From contig NZ_CP120361.1 in assembly GCF_029457495.1 (NCBI RefSeq), positions 5,160,001-5,224,000 of the forward strand: 64,000 bases of DNA, given 5' to 3'. The stretch is from Chelativorans sp. AA-79. Its GTDB lineage: Bacteria; Pseudomonadota; Alphaproteobacteria; Rhizobiales; Rhizobiaceae. The translations under genes and the position numbers were made by a program. Under the pieces are notes generated by a model, which was given only the letters and a program-made list of their open reading frames with translations, was not told the DNA's origin and did no database searches. Below are positions 1-10,418 of the stretch, piece by piece. Numbering within the stretch: position 1 is the stretch's first letter; the number at the start of each line of letters is the position of its first letter.

Positions 1-420
1 AACAAGCAGGCGCGCGATGCCGCCGAACAGGCTGGTATCGAGATCCGCTACTACAACATCATCTACGACCTCGTGGATGACATCAAAGCAGCGATGTCTG
101 GCCTGCTTTCGCCCGAACGGCGAGAGACCTTCCTCGGCAATGCCGAGATTCTCGAGGTCTTCAACATCACCAAGGTCGGCAAGGTCGCCGGCTGCCGTGT
201 CACGGAAGGCAAGGTCGAACGCGGCGCCGGCGTGCGCCTCATCCGCGACAATGTCGTGATCCACGAGGGCAAGCTGAAGACGCTGAAGCGCTTCAAGGAC
301 GAGGTCTCGGAAGTCCCTGCCGGTCAGGAATGCGGTATGGCCTTCGAGAACTACGAGGACATCCGCGTCGGCGATATCATCGAGGCCTTCCGCGTCGAGC
401 ATGTGACGCGCACACTTTAA
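1..420 (+). CDS. infB: Translation initiation factor IF-2, C-terminal part (cut by window start)
   Basis: Frame 1 is open from the first base and ends with a TAA at 418-420, giving the last 139 residues of IF-2. IF-2 is the GTPase that places initiator fMet-tRNA on the 30S subunit. The visible part matches domains IV-VI: the stretch near [19 protein letters not shown] is typical of domain IV, followed by the C-terminal beta-barrel ([19 protein letters not shown]) that binds fMet-tRNA. It is followed by rbfA and truB, the usual alphaproteobacterial order, which supports the call. The GTPase domain lies upstream of the window, so nothing can be said about it. Confidence 0.96.
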   Translation, partial: NKQARDAAEQAGIEIRYYNIIYDLVDDIKAAMSGLLSPERRETFLGNAEILEVFNITKVGKVAGCRVTEGKVERGAGVRLIRDNVVIHEGKLKTLKRFKDEVSEVPAGQECGMAFENYEDIRVGDIIEAFRVEHVTRTL

Positions 421-426
421 AGGATG

Positions 427-447
427 CCGGCGGCTTCTGGCCGCCGG
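427..447 (+). other. Hairpin between infB and rbfA
   Basis: An 8-bp perfect stem (CCGGCGGC / GCCGCCGG) with a 5-nt loop begins 7 bases after the infB stop. There is no T run after it, so it is a weak terminator at best; it could be an RNA stability element in an infB-rbfA-truB transcript. Confidence 0.4.
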
Positions 448-543
448 TCCCTCGCGCACTCCGCCCGGGTAACGGGCGCCAGCTAGAATCCAGGGCGGAT
501 GCCGTCCAGGCACCCGCCGGAAGCTTTTGACGATCGAATCGCC

Positions 544-939
544 ATGCCCAGTTCCGCTCCCTCCCAACGCCAGCTCCGCGTAGGCGAGCAGGCACGACAC
601 GCGCTTTCGGACGTTCTCCAGCGTGAGGACTTGCGCGATCCCGCGCTCGAAGGTGCCGTCGTCTCGGTCTCCGAGGTTCGCATGTCACCGGACCTCAAGA
701 TCGCTACGGCTTACATTTCTCCCCTCAGCGGCGACAAGGATGCGATTGTCGAGGCGCTCAACCGCAACGCACGCTACATCCGCGGTCGGGTGAGCCCGGC
801 CCTGCGGCAGATGAAGTACATGCCGGAGTTCCGCTTCCGCCTCGACACCAGCTACGAGAACTTCGAGAAGATCGATCGTATTCTGCGTTCGCCCGAAGTG
901 GCGCGCGACCTCGGGCATGACGAGGACAATGAAGAATGA
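544..939 (+). CDS. rbfA: Ribosome-binding factor A
   Basis: A 131-residue protein starting [16 protein letters not shown]. RbfA is a single KH-type domain protein that binds the 30S subunit and helps 16S rRNA maturation, notably in the cold. The family pattern is visible: N-terminal [17 protein letters not shown] helix, central [20 protein letters not shown] strand region, and the C-terminal [19 protein letters not shown] segment. Length is normal for alphaproteobacteria. An upstream in-frame start at 499 exists but gives a non-conserved extension; 544 begins where homologues begin. The truB start lies 47 bases downstream, so the two are probably cotranscribed. Confidence 0.95.
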   Translation: MPSSAPSQRQLRVGEQARHALSDVLQREDLRDPALEGAVVSVSEVRMSPDLKIATAYISPLSGDKDAIVEALNRNARYIRGRVSPALRQMKYMPEFRFRLDTSYENFEKIDRILRSPEVARDLGHDEDNEE

Positions 940-985
940 GCAGGGCGTCACCGCCCCCGAACCATATGGACGACAGAGTGTACTG

Positions 986-1924
986 ATGGCGCGTCGCGGA
1001 AAGAAGAAGGGCCGGCCCGTCTCCGGCTGGCTGGTGCTGGACAAGCCAGCGGGCCTCGGCTCCACGGAGGCCGTATCCAAGGTGAAGTGGCTTTTTGGTG
1101 CCCAGAAGGCCGGCCATGCCGGCACGCTCGACCCGCTCGCCTCCGGCATGCTGCCGATTGCGCTCGGCGAGGCCACCAAGACCGTGCCCTATGTCATGGA
1201 AGGAGCGAAGATCTACCGCTTCACCGTTGCCTGGGGGGAGGAGCGCTCAACCGACGATCTGGAAGGCCCAGTCACGAAATCGTCCGGCAAAGCACCGTCC
1301 GAAGGGGACATAAGGGCGCTGCTGCCGCGCTATACTGGCCTGATCATGCAGATGCCACCGCAGTTTTCGGCCGTCAAGATCGGCGGCGAGCGCGCCTATG
1401 ATCTGGCGCGCGAGGGCGAAGTCGTTGAGATCGCCGCTCGCGAAGTGGAAATCGGGCGCCTCGACCTCGTCTCCATTCCCGAGAGCGGCAGGGCCGTGTT
1501 CGAGGTTGAATGCGGCAAGGGCACCTATGTGCGTTCGCTGGCGCGCGACCTGGGGCGCGATCTGGGCTGTTACGGGCATGTGGCCGACCTCCGCCGCACG
1601 GAGGTCTATCCATTCGGGCCCGCACAGCTGGTCCCCCTCAAGACCCTGGAAGATGCCGCCGCGGAGGCGGCTGACGAGGCCGAACGCTTCAAGGCTCTCG
1701 ATGCGTTCCTTCTCGGCACGGAAATGGCCCTCGACGGTCTGCCCGAGGTGGCCCTCAGCGACGATGCGGCAAGCCGCATCCGGCTCGGCAATCCGGTGAT
1801 CGTCCGGGGACGCGATGCGCCCGTCGAAGCGCCGGAGGCTTGGGCCAGTGCACGCGGACGGCTTATCGCGATCGGCATGGTGGAAGCCGGCATGTTCAAG
1901 CCGAAGCGGGTATTCGGCGCCTGA
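986..1924 (+). CDS. truB: tRNA pseudouridine(55) synthase
   Basis: A 312-residue TruB, which converts U55 in the T-loop of tRNAs to pseudouridine. The catalytic motif [20 protein letters not shown] contains the nucleophilic Asp. The TruB-specific segments [18 protein letters not shown] and [19 protein letters not shown] are present, and the C-terminal region holds the PUA-like tail. The start at 986 ([15 protein letters not shown]) matches family starts; an in-frame ATG-type start at 917 would overlap rbfA. It closes the infB-rbfA-truB cluster. Confidence 0.95.
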   Translation: MARRGKKKGRPVSGWLVLDKPAGLGSTEAVSKVKWLFGAQKAGHAGTLDPLASGMLPIALGEATKTVPYVMEGAKIYRFTVAWGEERSTDDLEGPVTKSSGKAPSEGDIRALLPRYTGLIMQMPPQFSAVKIGGERAYDLAREGEVVEIAAREVEIGRLDLVSIPESGRAVFEVECGKGTYVRSLARDLGRDLGCYGHVADLRRTEVYPFGPAQLVPLKTLEDAAAEAADEAERFKALDAFLLGTEMALDGLPEVALSDDAASRIRLGNPVIVRGRDAPVEAPEAWASARGRLIAIGMVEAGMFKPKRVFGA

Positions 1925-2014
1925 GCATTGACGACCTTCCCGGCTTCTGTTGCAACACTTGCCTGAGTTCCGCATTGAAACGAGAATGCGGGTTGGACTG
2001 GCAAGGTAGGCGAC

Positions 2015-3730
2015 TTGGAGATCGGCGCTAATAGCCCTGACGAGAAGGATGGTTACGGACGGAGCTTGCGCAAGTGGCTGACCGGCCCGAAATCGATCGG
2101 CTTCTATCTTTTTCTGCTCATCCTCGTCACCATTGTGCCGGCGCTGGCGATTTCGGCCGTCCTGCTTCAGCGCAACGACGCGGCGCAACGCGAGGTGGTC
2201 GAGACGCTTGCCGAAGCCATGGCTGGCTCCATCGCAGAGGCTGTGGATCGCGAATTGAGCGGAATGGTGACGACGCTGCGTGTACTGTCCACCACACGTT
2301 CGCTCTCGGTAGGCAATCTGCAAGATTTCTACGAGCGGGCGAAGATGGCGCTTGCCGGCACCGGCTCCTATCTCATCGTGCTGGATGAGAGTATGCGGCA
2401 GCTGATGAACACGCGTGTGCCATACGGCACACCGCTCGGCCCGACCAGTGATCCAGCCTCCGCCAGACAAGCACTCGAGGCGCGTACGGCTGTCATCTCC
2501 GGAGTCTTCCTCGGCCAGGTATCGCAGAAGTGGGTCTTCAACGTGATTCTGCCCTTTCTGCCCGAGGATCAGCCGCCTCTCCTTCTGGTCCTCACGCGGG
2601 ATGCTGAAAGCATGTCAGATGCGCTTTCGGAACAGATGCTGCGCGGCGGCTGGAATGCCTCCCTCATTGATCGCGACGGTACCGTGATCTCATCCTCCTT
2701 CATGTCTTCCACGGTGGGGAAGCCGTTCTTCCTCAATATCGGCGCCGGCACGTCGTCACAGGTGGCCCGCCTTTCGGAAAGCGTTGATTCCCAATCCTAT
2801 GTGGCGATCGTGGACGAGTCGGCCTATAGCGGCTGGAAAGTGGTCGTTTGGGCCCCGACCGCCACGGTGGAGGAGCCGACGCGACGCGCCCTGCGCTCCC
2901 TCTTCGCTGGAAGCCTGATCACCATAACGATCGGCACGCTAGCCGCATGGCTGCTCGGCAGGCAGATCGCGGGGCCCGTGCGCCGTCTCGCCTATGACGC
3001 AAGAAGACTCGGCGCTGGACAGACGGTAGACGCCATGCGCTACCCGATTGCGGAGGTGACCACCGTCTCTTCCGCACTATCGGAAGCGGCAGCAGATCGA
3101 AAGACCGCGGAGAACGATATTCGGCTGCTCATGCGCGAGGTGGCACACCGCGCCAAGAATCAGCTCACCGTCGTCTCCTCGATGGCCAAGCAGACGGCAC
3201 GCAGCTCGCGATCGCTGCCTGCCTTCCTGGATTCCTTCCAGAAGCGTCTCTATGGCCTGGCACGCTCGACCGACCTGCTGATCGCCGGCGGCGCCACCGG
3301 CGTTGAACTTCGCGAGCTGCTCATGGCGCAGATCGAACCCTTCCGTCCGGAAGATTTGAAGCGGCTGGGGGTTTCCGGGCCTCCCTTTCGTCTGTCGAAC
3401 CAGGCCGCGCAGACGATCGGGCTTGCCATCCACGAACTCGCGACCAATGCAGCCAAATATGGCGCCTTCGCCACGCGAACCGGACGGCTCTCCGTCAGCT
3501 GGGCGGTCGAGGGGGACCTGCTGGTGCTCAACTGGCGTGAACATCTCACGCTTCTGCGGCGCCGCCCGGTGAGGCGCGGCTTCGGCACTGAGATCATCGA
3601 ACGCATGCTGGGTGGGACGCTTGACGCGGAAATTTCGAGAACCTTCCACCGGGACGGGCTTGAATGCATCTTCCGCATCCCGCTAAAGCGGCTCGTGCCG
3701 GAACGCATACATACCGCCGCTCAGGGGTGA
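2015..3730 (+). CDS. HWE-family sensor histidine kinase, membrane bound
   Basis: A 571-residue kinase with a TTG start preceded by AAGGTAGG. Residues about 28-50 (IGFYLFLLILVTIVPALA) form a membrane segment, followed by a roughly 240-residue extracytoplasmic region that may be a Cache/PDC-like sensor, a second membrane segment near residues 298-315, and a HAMP-like linker. The dimerisation box is MREVAHRAKNQLTVVSSMAK with the phospho-accepting His; the ATPase part carries HELATNAAKYGA and the W-x-E of the HWE family in VLNWRE. The family is common in Hyphomicrobiales and often serves general stress or light signalling. No response regulator gene is adjacent. The ligand cannot be told from sequence. 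Confidence 0.88.
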   Translation: MEIGANSPDEKDGYGRSLRKWLTGPKSIGFYLFLLILVTIVPALAISAVLLQRNDAAQREVVETLAEAMAGSIAEAVDRELSGMVTTLRVLSTTRSLSVGNLQDFYERAKMALAGTGSYLIVLDESMRQLMNTRVPYGTPLGPTSDPASARQALEARTAVISGVFLGQVSQKWVFNVILPFLPEDQPPLLLVLTRDAESMSDALSEQMLRGGWNASLIDRDGTVISSSFMSSTVGKPFFLNIGAGTSSQVARLSESVDSQSYVAIVDESAYSGWKVVVWAPTATVEEPTRRALRSLFAGSLITITIGTLAAWLLGRQIAGPVRRLAYDARRLGAGQTVDAMRYPIAEVTTVSSALSEAAADRKTAENDIRLLMREVAHRAKNQLTVVSSMAKQTARSSRSLPAFLDSFQKRLYGLARSTDLLIAGGATGVELRELLMAQIEPFRPEDLKRLGVSGPPFRLSNQAAQTIGLAIHELATNAAKYGAFATRTGRLSVSWAVEGDLLVLNWREHLTLLRRRPVRRGFGTEIIERMLGGTLDAEISRTFHRDGLECIFRIPLKRLVPERIHTAAQG

Positions 3731-3872
3731 TTGCCTTTTGGCTGGCAATTTACCGCATTATGCCCTATATGCGCCGCATCATAGCGTGTTTGACGCCATG
3801 TGACCGGCCCTTGCTGGACGACATCCCGGCTGTGGGCGACCAACTCCTCTATACCGAGAGAAAGGATGTTCG

Positions 3873-4142
3873 ATGTCGATTACTGCCGAGCGCAAGCAGG
3901 AGCTTCTGGAGGAATTTGCCACTGTCAAGGGCGACACCGGTTCGCCTGAGGTCCAGGTGGCGCTCCTGACCGAGCGTATCAAGAACCTGACCGAGCATTT
4001 CAAAGACCACCACAAGGACAACCATTCCCGTCGGGGTCTGCTCAAGCTCGTCTCGCAGCGCCGCCGTCTGCTCGACTACGTCAAGCGGAAGGACGAAAGC
4101 CGCTACCAGACGTTGATCGAAAGGCTCGGGCTACGTCGCTAG
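3873..4142 (+). CDS. rpsO: 30S ribosomal protein S15
   Basis: An 89-residue protein of exactly the usual S15 length. S15 is a primary binder of the 16S central domain. The family segments [36 protein letters not shown] and [14 protein letters not shown] are all present. A good ribosome site (GAGAAAGGA) precedes the ATG. It sits directly upstream of pnp, the near-universal bacterial order. Confidence 0.98.
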   Translation: MSITAERKQELLEEFATVKGDTGSPEVQVALLTERIKNLTEHFKDHHKDNHSRRGLLKLVSQRRRLLDYVKRKDESRYQTLIERLGLRR

Positions 4143-4150
4143 TTCTGGCT

Positions 4151-4176
4151 GGCGGGTCCTCTCCGCAGGATCCGCC
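4151..4176 (+). promoter_or_regulatory. Stem-loop in the rpsO-pnp spacer
   Basis: A 10-bp stem (GGCGGGTCCT with AGGATCCGCC, one G-T pair) and a CTCCGC loop lies just after the rpsO stop. There is no T run. In enterobacteria this spacer folds into an RNase III-cleaved hairpin through which PNPase controls its own mRNA; the same role here is inference from position only. Confidence 0.45.
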
Positions 4177-4409
4177 TCCAGCATGCCGGCACCCGCCGGA
4201 ACACGGGTGCCATGGCTTCCCGGACACGACGTCCTGGTCGCCGCCGACGGACAGGTCATGGGGCAGGATTGCAGGATGCTTGCGGGCCGTTTCAAGCGGC
4301 TGCAGACCCAAGCTTCCCGTTGTCTTGCCCGTGGCTCGTCCTGAACAAGGAAGAAGGATGAAGGCGGATGCATGAACGCGTCCGGCCCTTCGAGAATCAA
4401 GGACAAGAC

Positions 4410-6557
4410 ATGTTCAAGCAACACAAAGTGGAAATCGAATGGGGTGGGCGTCCGCTCATCCTCGAGACGGGCAAGATCGCTCGTCAGGCCGACGGCGCCG
4501 TCCTTGCCACCTATGGAGAGACGGTCGTGCTCGCCACGGTCGTCTCCGCGAAGGAGCCGAAGCCGGGCCTCGACTTCTTCCCGCTCACCGTCAACTACCA
4601 GGAAAAGACGTTCGCCGCTGGCAAGATCCCGGGCGGCTATTTCAAGCGTGAAGGCCGCCCGAGCGAGAAGGAGACGCTGGTCTCCCGCCTCATCGACCGG
4701 CCCATCCGCCCGCTTTTCGTCGACGGCTACAAAAACGACACGCAGGTGGTCCTCACGGTACTTCAGCATGACCTGGAGAACGATCCGGACGTGGTAGCCA
4801 TGGTCGCCGCCTCCGCCGCGCTCACCCTTTCCGGCGTGCCATTCATGGGCCCGATCGGTGCGGCGCGCGTGGGCTATATCGGCGGCGAGTACGTGCTCAA
4901 TCCGCATGTCGACGAGATGGAGGAGACGAAGCTCGACCTCGTTGTCGCCGGCACCCAGGACGCGGTCCTGATGGTCGAATCGGAAGCCCAGCAGCTTCCG
5001 GAGGACGTCATGCTTGGCGCCGTGATGTTCGGGCACAAGAACTTCCAGCCCGTCATCGACGCGATCATCAAGCTCGCGGAAGTCGCCGCGAAGGAGCCGC
5101 GTGCGTTCCTTCCCGAGGATCTTTCCGCGCTTGAGGCCGAGATGCTGAAGGTGGTCGAGAGCGACCTGCGCGAGGCTTACAAGATCACCAACAAGCAAGA
5201 GCGCTATGGTGCGGTGGACGCCGCAAAGGCCAAGGTGAAGGAGACGTTCCTTCCCGAGGGTGCGGAAGAGTACAAGTGGGCGCCCGAACAGGTCGCCACG
5301 GTGTTCAAGGCGCTTCAGGCCAAGATCGTGCGTTGGAACATCCTCGACACCGGCAGCCGCATCGACGGTCGCGACCTGAAGACCGTCCGCCCGATCGCGG
5401 CGGAAGTGGGCGTTTTTCCGCGCACGCATGGCTCGGCCCTGTTTACCCGCGGCGAGACGCAGGCGATGGTGGTTGCCACGCTGGGCACCGGTGAGGACGA
5501 GCAGTATATCGACTCGCTTACCGGCACCTATAAAGAAGCGTTCATGCTGCACTACAATTTCCCGCCCTATTCGGTGGGCGAGACAGGCCGTATGGGCTCT
5601 CCCGGAAGACGCGAGATCGGCCATGGCAAGCTCGCCTGGCGAGCGGTTCATCCCCTGCTGCCCACGCCGGACCAGTTCCCCTACACAATCCGTGTGGTCT
5701 CCGAGATCACCGAATCGAACGGCTCCTCGTCCATGGCCACCGTCTGTGGCACTTCGCTGGCGCTGATGGACGCGGGCGTGCCGCTCGCCAAGCCGGTGGC
5801 CGGCATCGCGATGGGCCTCATCAAGGAAGATGACCGATTTGCCGTGCTGTCCGATATCCTCGGCGACGAGGATCATCTCGGCGACATGGACTTCAAGGTC
5901 GCCGGCACGGCCGATGGCATCACCTCACTCCAGATGGACATCAAGATCACCGGCATCACCGAAGAGATCATGAAGGTCGCCCTTGACCAGGCTAAGGGCG
6001 GTCGTCTCCATATTCTGGATGAAATGGCCCAGGCCATCTCCGAAGGACGCTCAGAGCTCGGCGAGTTCGCCCCCCGCATCGAGGTGATGCAGATCCCGAC
6101 CGACAAGATCCGCGACGTGATCGGCACCGGCGGCAAGGTGATCCGCGAGATCGTGGAAAAGACCGGCGCGAAGATCAACATCGATGATGATGGCACGGTG
6201 AAGATCGCCTCCTCGAGTGCGAAGGAGATCGAGGCGGCCCGCAAGTGGATCCATTCCATCACGGCAGAGCCCGAGGTGGGCGAGATCTACGAGGGCACGG
6301 TCGTCAAGACCGCCGATTTCGGCGCCTTCGTGAACTTCTTCGGGCCGCGCGATGGCTTAGTCCACATCTCCCAGCTCGCGCCGGAACGCGTGCAGAAGAC
6401 TACGGATGTCGTCAAGGAAGGCGACAAGGTCTTCGTCAAGCTTATGGGCTTCGACGAGCGCGGCAAGGTCCGCCTCTCCATGAAGGTTGTCGACCAGACG
6501 ACCGGCAAGGAAATCGCGCGCGAAAAGAAGGAAGAGACCGAAGAGGTCGAGAACTGA
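4410..6557 (+). CDS. pnp: Polyribonucleotide nucleotidyltransferase (PNPase)
   Basis: A 715-residue PNPase, the phosphorolytic 3'-to-5' exoribonuclease of the degradosome. Two RNase PH-type domains are visible (about residues 1-230 and 310-540), separated by the helical domain. The second contains [20 protein letters not shown] and the family motif around [14 protein letters not shown]. The KH domain is at about 550-610 ([19 protein letters not shown]) and the S1 domain at about 620-690 ([18 protein letters not shown]). The start at 4410 ([13 protein letters not shown]) has AAGGA upstream and matches homologues; the in-frame start at 4368 is rejected. Confidence 0.97.
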   Translation: MFKQHKVEIEWGGRPLILETGKIARQADGAVLATYGETVVLATVVSAKEPKPGLDFFPLTVNYQEKTFAAGKIPGGYFKREGRPSEKETLVSRLIDRPIRPLFVDGYKNDTQVVLTVLQHDLENDPDVVAMVAASAALTLSGVPFMGPIGAARVGYIGGEYVLNPHVDEMEETKLDLVVAGTQDAVLMVESEAQQLPEDVMLGAVMFGHKNFQPVIDAIIKLAEVAAKEPRAFLPEDLSALEAEMLKVVESDLREAYKITNKQERYGAVDAAKAKVKETFLPEGAEEYKWAPEQVATVFKALQAKIVRWNILDTGSRIDGRDLKTVRPIAAEVGVFPRTHGSALFTRGETQAMVVATLGTGEDEQYIDSLTGTYKEAFMLHYNFPPYSVGETGRMGSPGRREIGHGKLAWRAVHPLLPTPDQFPYTIRVVSEITESNGSSSMATVCGTSLALMDAGVPLAKPVAGIAMGLIKEDDRFAVLSDILGDEDHLGDMDFKVAGTADGITSLQMDIKITGITEEIMKVALDQAKGGRLHILDEMAQAISEGRSELGEFAPRIEVMQIPTDKIRDVIGTGGKVIREIVEKTGAKINIDDDGTVKIASSSAKEIEAARKWIHSITAEPEVGEIYEGTVVKTADFGAFVNFFGPRDGLVHISQLAPERVQKTTDVVKEGDKVFVKLMGFDERGKVRLSMKVVDQTTGKEIAREKKEETEEVEN

Positions 6558-6578
6558 GTTCTTCGACCTGATGTTTGC

Positions 6579-6610
6579 AACGGGCGCGGCAATTGCCGCG
6601 CCCGTTTTGC
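6579..6610 (+). terminator. Rho-independent terminator after pnp
   Basis: A perfect 28-bp palindrome (AACGGGCGCGGCAA and its complement, 6579-6606) continues into TTTTGCTTT. It lies 22 bases after the pnp stop and is the strongest plus-strand terminator near this operon. Confidence 0.85.
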
Positions 6611-6667
6611 TTTCCAGCCTGTCTCCGTTAACCGGTGGCTCCGCCAACCGACCCTCAAGATCGATCT

Positions 6668-7678
6668 ATGAACGAGGCTTTACCCACACTCCTCTTCCCC
6701 TTCGAGCGCGGCATCCTTGAGTTGCCGGGCAACGGCGAGCGGGCGCTTTTCTTCGGCGGTTCCGCGGGCTTTCCCCCGCCTGAGGGTTTCACCGCTACGC
6801 TCCATATGGTCCAGGATTTTCGCCCGGATTTCCTGGCGCTGCAGAGGGCCGGCTACTCTGTCACGCCGCAGGTGGAAGGCGAGGCCTACGACGCGGCGTT
6901 GCTGCTCCTCGGTCGTCATCGCCGGGAAAACGAGGTGCGGCTGGCCGCAGCTCTCGAGCGAGTCCGCCCTGCCGGACTCATCCTTGCCGCCGGTGCAAAA
7001 CAGGACGGTGCGTCGAGTTTCCGCAACCGGATCGCCGAGTCCTTGCCGCTCGAAGGTCACCTATCCAAATACCACGGCGTTGTCTTCTGGCTTCGCCGCC
7101 CTCCGGCCCTCGAAGAGGGCACCCTCGCAATCCTCACGGCTCCGGCAGAGGCAACGGTGGACGGATATCAGACTGCGGCCGGCGGCTTTTCCGAGGGAGC
7201 GGTCGACGCGGGCTCTCGGCTGCTGGCCGACAGCCTGCCGCCGGACATTTCAGGGGACATAGCGGACTTCGCCGCCGGTTGGGGGTACCTGTCGCTCCGC
7301 GTGGCCGAATGCTTTCCCGTCTCGTCACTCGATCTCTACGAAGCGCATTTCCCATCGCTCGAGATGGCGAGACGGAATCTCGCTTCCCATGCACCGGGCG
7401 CGAACTGCCGCTTCTTCTGGCACGATCTCCTCGGGGAGTCGGTTGCGCACCGCTACGACGTGATCGTCATGAATCCGCCGTTCCACCGCAGCCGGGCCGC
7501 GGAGCCGGATATGGGTCGAGGCATGATCGAGGCGGCGGCGGCGCTCAAGCCCGGAGGGCGGCTGTTTCTCGTCGCCAATCGCGGCCTGCCCTATGAAGAA
7601 GAGATGCAGCGGCTGTTCACACAGCACGGCGAGATTTGCCGCGACGAGACCTACAAGGTGCTGTGCGGGACGAAATAG
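6668..7678 (+). CDS. Class I SAM-dependent methyltransferase, RsmC-like
   Basis: A 336-residue protein with a less conserved N-terminal half and a C-terminal Rossmann methyltransferase domain. The SAM site begins at GDIADFAAGWGYLSLRVAE, and VIVMNPPFHRSR holds the NPPF motif of enzymes that methylate exocyclic amines of purines in nucleic acids. This two-part architecture fits RsmC/RlmG, which make m2G in rRNA; which of the two substrates is uncertain. The start at 6668 (MNEALPTLLFPFERG) is preferred over the in-frame start at 6635. The stop codon lies inside a hairpin shared with the convergent fabI. Confidence 0.8.
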   Translation: MNEALPTLLFPFERGILELPGNGERALFFGGSAGFPPPEGFTATLHMVQDFRPDFLALQRAGYSVTPQVEGEAYDAALLLLGRHRRENEVRLAAALERVRPAGLILAAGAKQDGASSFRNRIAESLPLEGHLSKYHGVVFWLRRPPALEEGTLAILTAPAEATVDGYQTAAGGFSEGAVDAGSRLLADSLPPDISGDIADFAAGWGYLSLRVAECFPVSSLDLYEAHFPSLEMARRNLASHAPGANCRFFWHDLLGESVAHRYDVIVMNPPFHRSRAAEPDMGRGMIEAAAALKPGGRLFLVANRGLPYEEEMQRLFTQHGEICRDETYKVLCGTK

Positions 7679-7695
7679 AGCCCGTTTCTATTTCG
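7671..7695. terminator. Bidirectional hairpin overlapping both stop codons
   Basis: CGAAATAGA (7671-7679) pairs with TCTATTTCG (7687-7695) around a GCCCGTT loop. The stem contains the TAG of the methyltransferase and the stop of fabI on the other strand, so one hairpin may end both convergent transcripts. T content is low, so efficiency is uncertain. Confidence 0.5.
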
Positions 7696-8518
7696 CCGCC
7701 TCCATCCTCTCCGCCGCCTCACCCGAACGTTTCAGCTCGTCCAGAACGGGCATGGAGACGATGTTGTAACCCGAGTCCACATAATGAATTTCACCGGTCA
7801 CACCCGAGGAAAGGTCCGATAGGAGATAGAGCGCCGAACCGCCAATCTCATCGATGGTGACGGTGCGCCGCAGCGGCGAGTTGCGGCTCTGGTAAGTGAA
7901 CATATGACGCGCATCCGAAATGCCGGCGCCCGCCAGCGTACGCACGGGACCTGCTGAAATCGCGTTCACGCGGACGCCACGTGGGCCGTAGTCGTTGGCG
8001 AGATAGCGGACACTGGCCTCCAGCCCCGCCTTGGCCACCCCCATCACATTGTAATTGGGCATCACGCGCATCGAGCCGGCATAGGTCAGCGTGAGCAGGC
8101 TGCCGCCCTTCTCCATCATCGCCGCCGCCTTGCGCGCAACTTCGGTGAAGGAGTAGCAGGAGATCACCATGGTACGTATGAAGTTCTCCTTCGTGGTATT
8201 CGCGTAAAGGCCCTTGAGCTCGTTGCGATCGGAAAAGCCTATGGCGTGAACGAGGAAATCGAGCGAGTCCCACTCGCCGGCAAGGGTCTCGAAGACGCTG
8301 TCGATAGAGGCGCTGTCCTCCACATCGCAGGGCAGGAGCAGCTTGGCGCCCACCTGGTCCGCGAGCGGCTTCACGCGGCGCCCGAAGGAATCGCCCTGAT
8401 AGGTGAAGGCGAGCTCCGCCCCCTGCCCGGCAAGGCGTTTTGCGATCCCCCAGGCGATCGAATGGTCGTTCGCCACGCCCATCACGATACCGCGCTTGCC
8501 TTTCATCAGAGATTCCAT
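7688..8518 (-). CDS. fabI: Enoyl-[acyl-carrier-protein] reductase
   Basis: A 276-residue SDR-type enoyl-ACP reductase that carries out the last step of each fatty acid elongation cycle with NADH. The family N-terminus GKRGIVMGVANDHSIAWG is clear. The catalytic Tyr-x6-Lys pair is in MPNYNVMGVAKAGLEAS, and NAISAGPVRTLAGAGI is the usual substrate loop region. The start at 8518 has GAGGA nine bases upstream and sits 10 bases after the fabB stop; longer in-frame starts run into fabB. It is the last gene of a fabA-fabB-fabI operon. Confidence 0.95.
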   Translation of the reverse strand: MESLMKGKRGIVMGVANDHSIAWGIAKRLAGQGAELAFTYQGDSFGRRVKPLADQVGAKLLLPCDVEDSASIDSVFETLAGEWDSLDFLVHAIGFSDRNELKGLYANTTKENFIRTMVISCYSFTEVARKAAAMMEKGGSLLTLTYAGSMRVMPNYNVMGVAKAGLEASVRYLANDYGPRGVRVNAISAGPVRTLAGAGISDARHMFTYQSRNSPLRRTVTIDEIGGSALYLLSDLSSGVTGEIHYVDSGYNIVSMPVLDELKRSGEAAERMEAAK

Positions 8519-8528
8519 GGAGCGTTCC

Positions 8529-9749
8529 TCAATCTGCATAACGCTGGAAGACAAGCGTCGCGTTTGTGCCGCCGAAACCAAAGGAATTCGACAGCACTGT
8601 ATCTATCTTCGCCCCATCGATGCGTTTCCGCACGATCGGCACACCCTCGAATTCAGGATCCAGTTCCTCGATATGGGCGCTTTCGCCTATGAAGTCCCCT
8701 TGCATCATCAGGAGGGAATAGATCGATTCCTGCACGCCCGCGGCACCTAGCGAGTGACCGGTCAGCGATTTGGTGGAAGCGATATGGGGTATTTCCTTGC
8801 CGAACACCTCGCGGATTGCGCTGACCTCGCGCGAGTCCCCCACCTCGGTGGCCGTGCCGTGAGTGTTGATATAGTCGACCTTCCCCTTCACGGTGGAGAG
8901 AGCCTGCCGCATGCACCGCGTGGCGCCCTCGCCGGAGGGCGCCACCATATCGTAGCCATCGGACGTAGCGCCATACCCCACGAGCTCGCCATAGATCTTG
9001 GCGCCGCGGGCCTTCGCGTGCTCGAGTTCCTCCAGCACCAGAACACCCGCACCGCCAGCGATCACAAAACCGTCCCGCCGCACGTCATAAGCGCGCGAGG
9101 CCACGGCCGGCGACTCGTTGAACTTGGATGACATGGCGCCCATGGCATCGAACAGGTTCGACATGGTCCAGTCGAGATCCTCGTGCCCGCCGGCGAAGAC
9201 CATGTCCTGCTTGCCCCACTGGATCAACTCCGCTGCATTGCCGATACAATGTGCCGAGGTCGAGCAGGCGGACGTGATCGTGTAATTCACGCCGTGGATC
9301 TTGAACCAGGTCGCGAGCGTGGCCGACGCGGTGGACGACATCGCCTTCGGCACTGCGAAGGGGCCGATGCGCTTGGGACTGCCCTTCTCCCGCGTGGTGT
9401 CGGCGGCTTCCACGATCACGCGCGTGGACGGCCCGCCCGACCCCATGATGATGCCGGTGCGCTCGTTGGTGATGTCCTGCTCCTGGAGGCCAGCATCGGC
9501 GATCGCCTGCTCCATCGCCACGTGGTTCCAGGCACCGCCTTTAGAGAGAAAGCGCAGGGCGCGGCGGTCGACGAGATCCGTGGGGTCGAGCGTCGGCGCA
9601 CCCCAGACCTGACAGCGGAAGCCGTGCTCGGCGAATTCCGGCGAAAAGCTGATACCCGACTTCGCCTCTCTCAGCGAAGACGTCACTTCCTCGGCATTGT
9701 TGCCGATCGAGGATACAATGCCGAGGCCGGTGACTACGACGCGTCTCAT
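8529..9749 (-). CDS. fabB: 3-oxoacyl-[acyl-carrier-protein] synthase I
   Basis: A 406-residue condensing enzyme of type II fatty acid synthesis. The Cys-His-His triad is visible: [11 protein letters not shown] (Cys), [12 protein letters not shown] (His) and [14 protein letters not shown] (His). The neighbouring fabA shows that this is the FabB subtype, which elongates the cis-3-decenoyl intermediate and so allows unsaturated fatty acid synthesis. Length is normal. The start [16 protein letters not shown] is the standard one. It is cotranscribed with fabA (48-base gap) and fabI. Confidence 0.95.
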   Translation of the reverse strand: MRRVVVTGLGIVSSIGNNAEEVTSSLREAKSGISFSPEFAEHGFRCQVWGAPTLDPTDLVDRRALRFLSKGGAWNHVAMEQAIADAGLQEQDITNERTGIIMGSGGPSTRVIVEAADTTREKGSPKRIGPFAVPKAMSSTASATLATWFKIHGVNYTITSACSTSAHCIGNAAELIQWGKQDMVFAGGHEDLDWTMSNLFDAMGAMSSKFNESPAVASRAYDVRRDGFVIAGGAGVLVLEELEHAKARGAKIYGELVGYGATSDGYDMVAPSGEGATRCMRQALSTVKGKVDYINTHGTATEVGDSREVSAIREVFGKEIPHIASTKSLTGHSLGAAGVQESIYSLLMMQGDFIGESAHIEELDPEFEGVPIVRKRIDGAKIDTVLSNSFGFGGTNATLVFQRYAD

Positions 9750-9797
9750 ATTGCTCTCCCTGGGGCTTAGAGGGCGGTGTTTCGGTATGCGACCGGC

Positions 9798-10310
9798 CTA
9801 GGCTTCGTGCTTGAAGAGGCCGACACGCAGGTCGGTGGCCCTGTATATGGTTTCCCCGTCGGCCTTCAACCAGCCATCGCCGATGCCCAGCACAAGACGG
9901 CCGCGCATGACGCGCTTCAGATCGACACCATACTCGACTTTCTTGACGCTCGGTGTGACCATGCCGCTGAACTTCACTTCACCGGTGGAAATGGCACGAC
10001 CCTTGCCCAGTTCACCGAGCCAGCCAAGGAAAAAGCCGGTCATCTGCCAGAGCGCATCGAGGCCGAGGCAACCGGGCATTACCGGATCGCCTATGAAATG
10101 GCAGGGGAAGAACCAAAGATCGGGCTTGATGTCGAGCTCGGCGCGGATGAGCCCCTTTCCGAACGCGCCTCCCTCCTCGCTCACCTGCGTGATGCGGTCG
10201 AACATCAGCATCGGGGGTGCCGGAAGCTGCGCATTGCCTGGGCCGAAGAGCTCGCCACGGGCGCAGGCCAGAAGTTCTTCGTAATCGTAGCTGGATTTCG
10301 TCTGCGCCAT
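9798..10310 (-). CDS. fabA: 3-hydroxydecanoyl-ACP dehydratase/isomerase
   Basis: A 170-residue hot-dog fold enzyme that dehydrates 3-hydroxydecanoyl-ACP and isomerises trans-2 to cis-3-decenoyl-ACP, the branch to unsaturated lipids. The active-site region is [20 protein letters not shown], holding the catalytic His and Asp. The N-terminal [18 protein letters not shown] is the FabA family signature. It is the first gene of the fabA-fabB-fabI operon, divergent from the Irr-type regulator. Confidence 0.96.
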   Translation of the reverse strand: MAQTKSSYDYEELLACARGELFGPGNAQLPAPPMLMFDRITQVSEEGGAFGKGLIRAELDIKPDLWFFPCHFIGDPVMPGCLGLDALWQMTGFFLGWLGELGKGRAISTGEVKFSGMVTPSVKKVEYGVDLKRVMRGRLVLGIGDGWLKADGETIYRATDLRVGLFKHEA

Positions 10311-10418
10311 GTATTCCCGTTCTCGTTCGCGGCCGGAGGTCTCCCGGCCCGCTTCTCACCATGACCGCGCCGCCGCGATGCGGCACCGCATTTTCGGGGA
10401 CTCTCCCTATCACAGCTT

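Noticed and set aside
4131..5876. A 581-codon open frame on the minus strand opposite pnp
   Set aside because: It is the antisense shadow of a high-GC gene. The plus strand encodes a complete PNPase with all domains, and the antisense protein has no family features.
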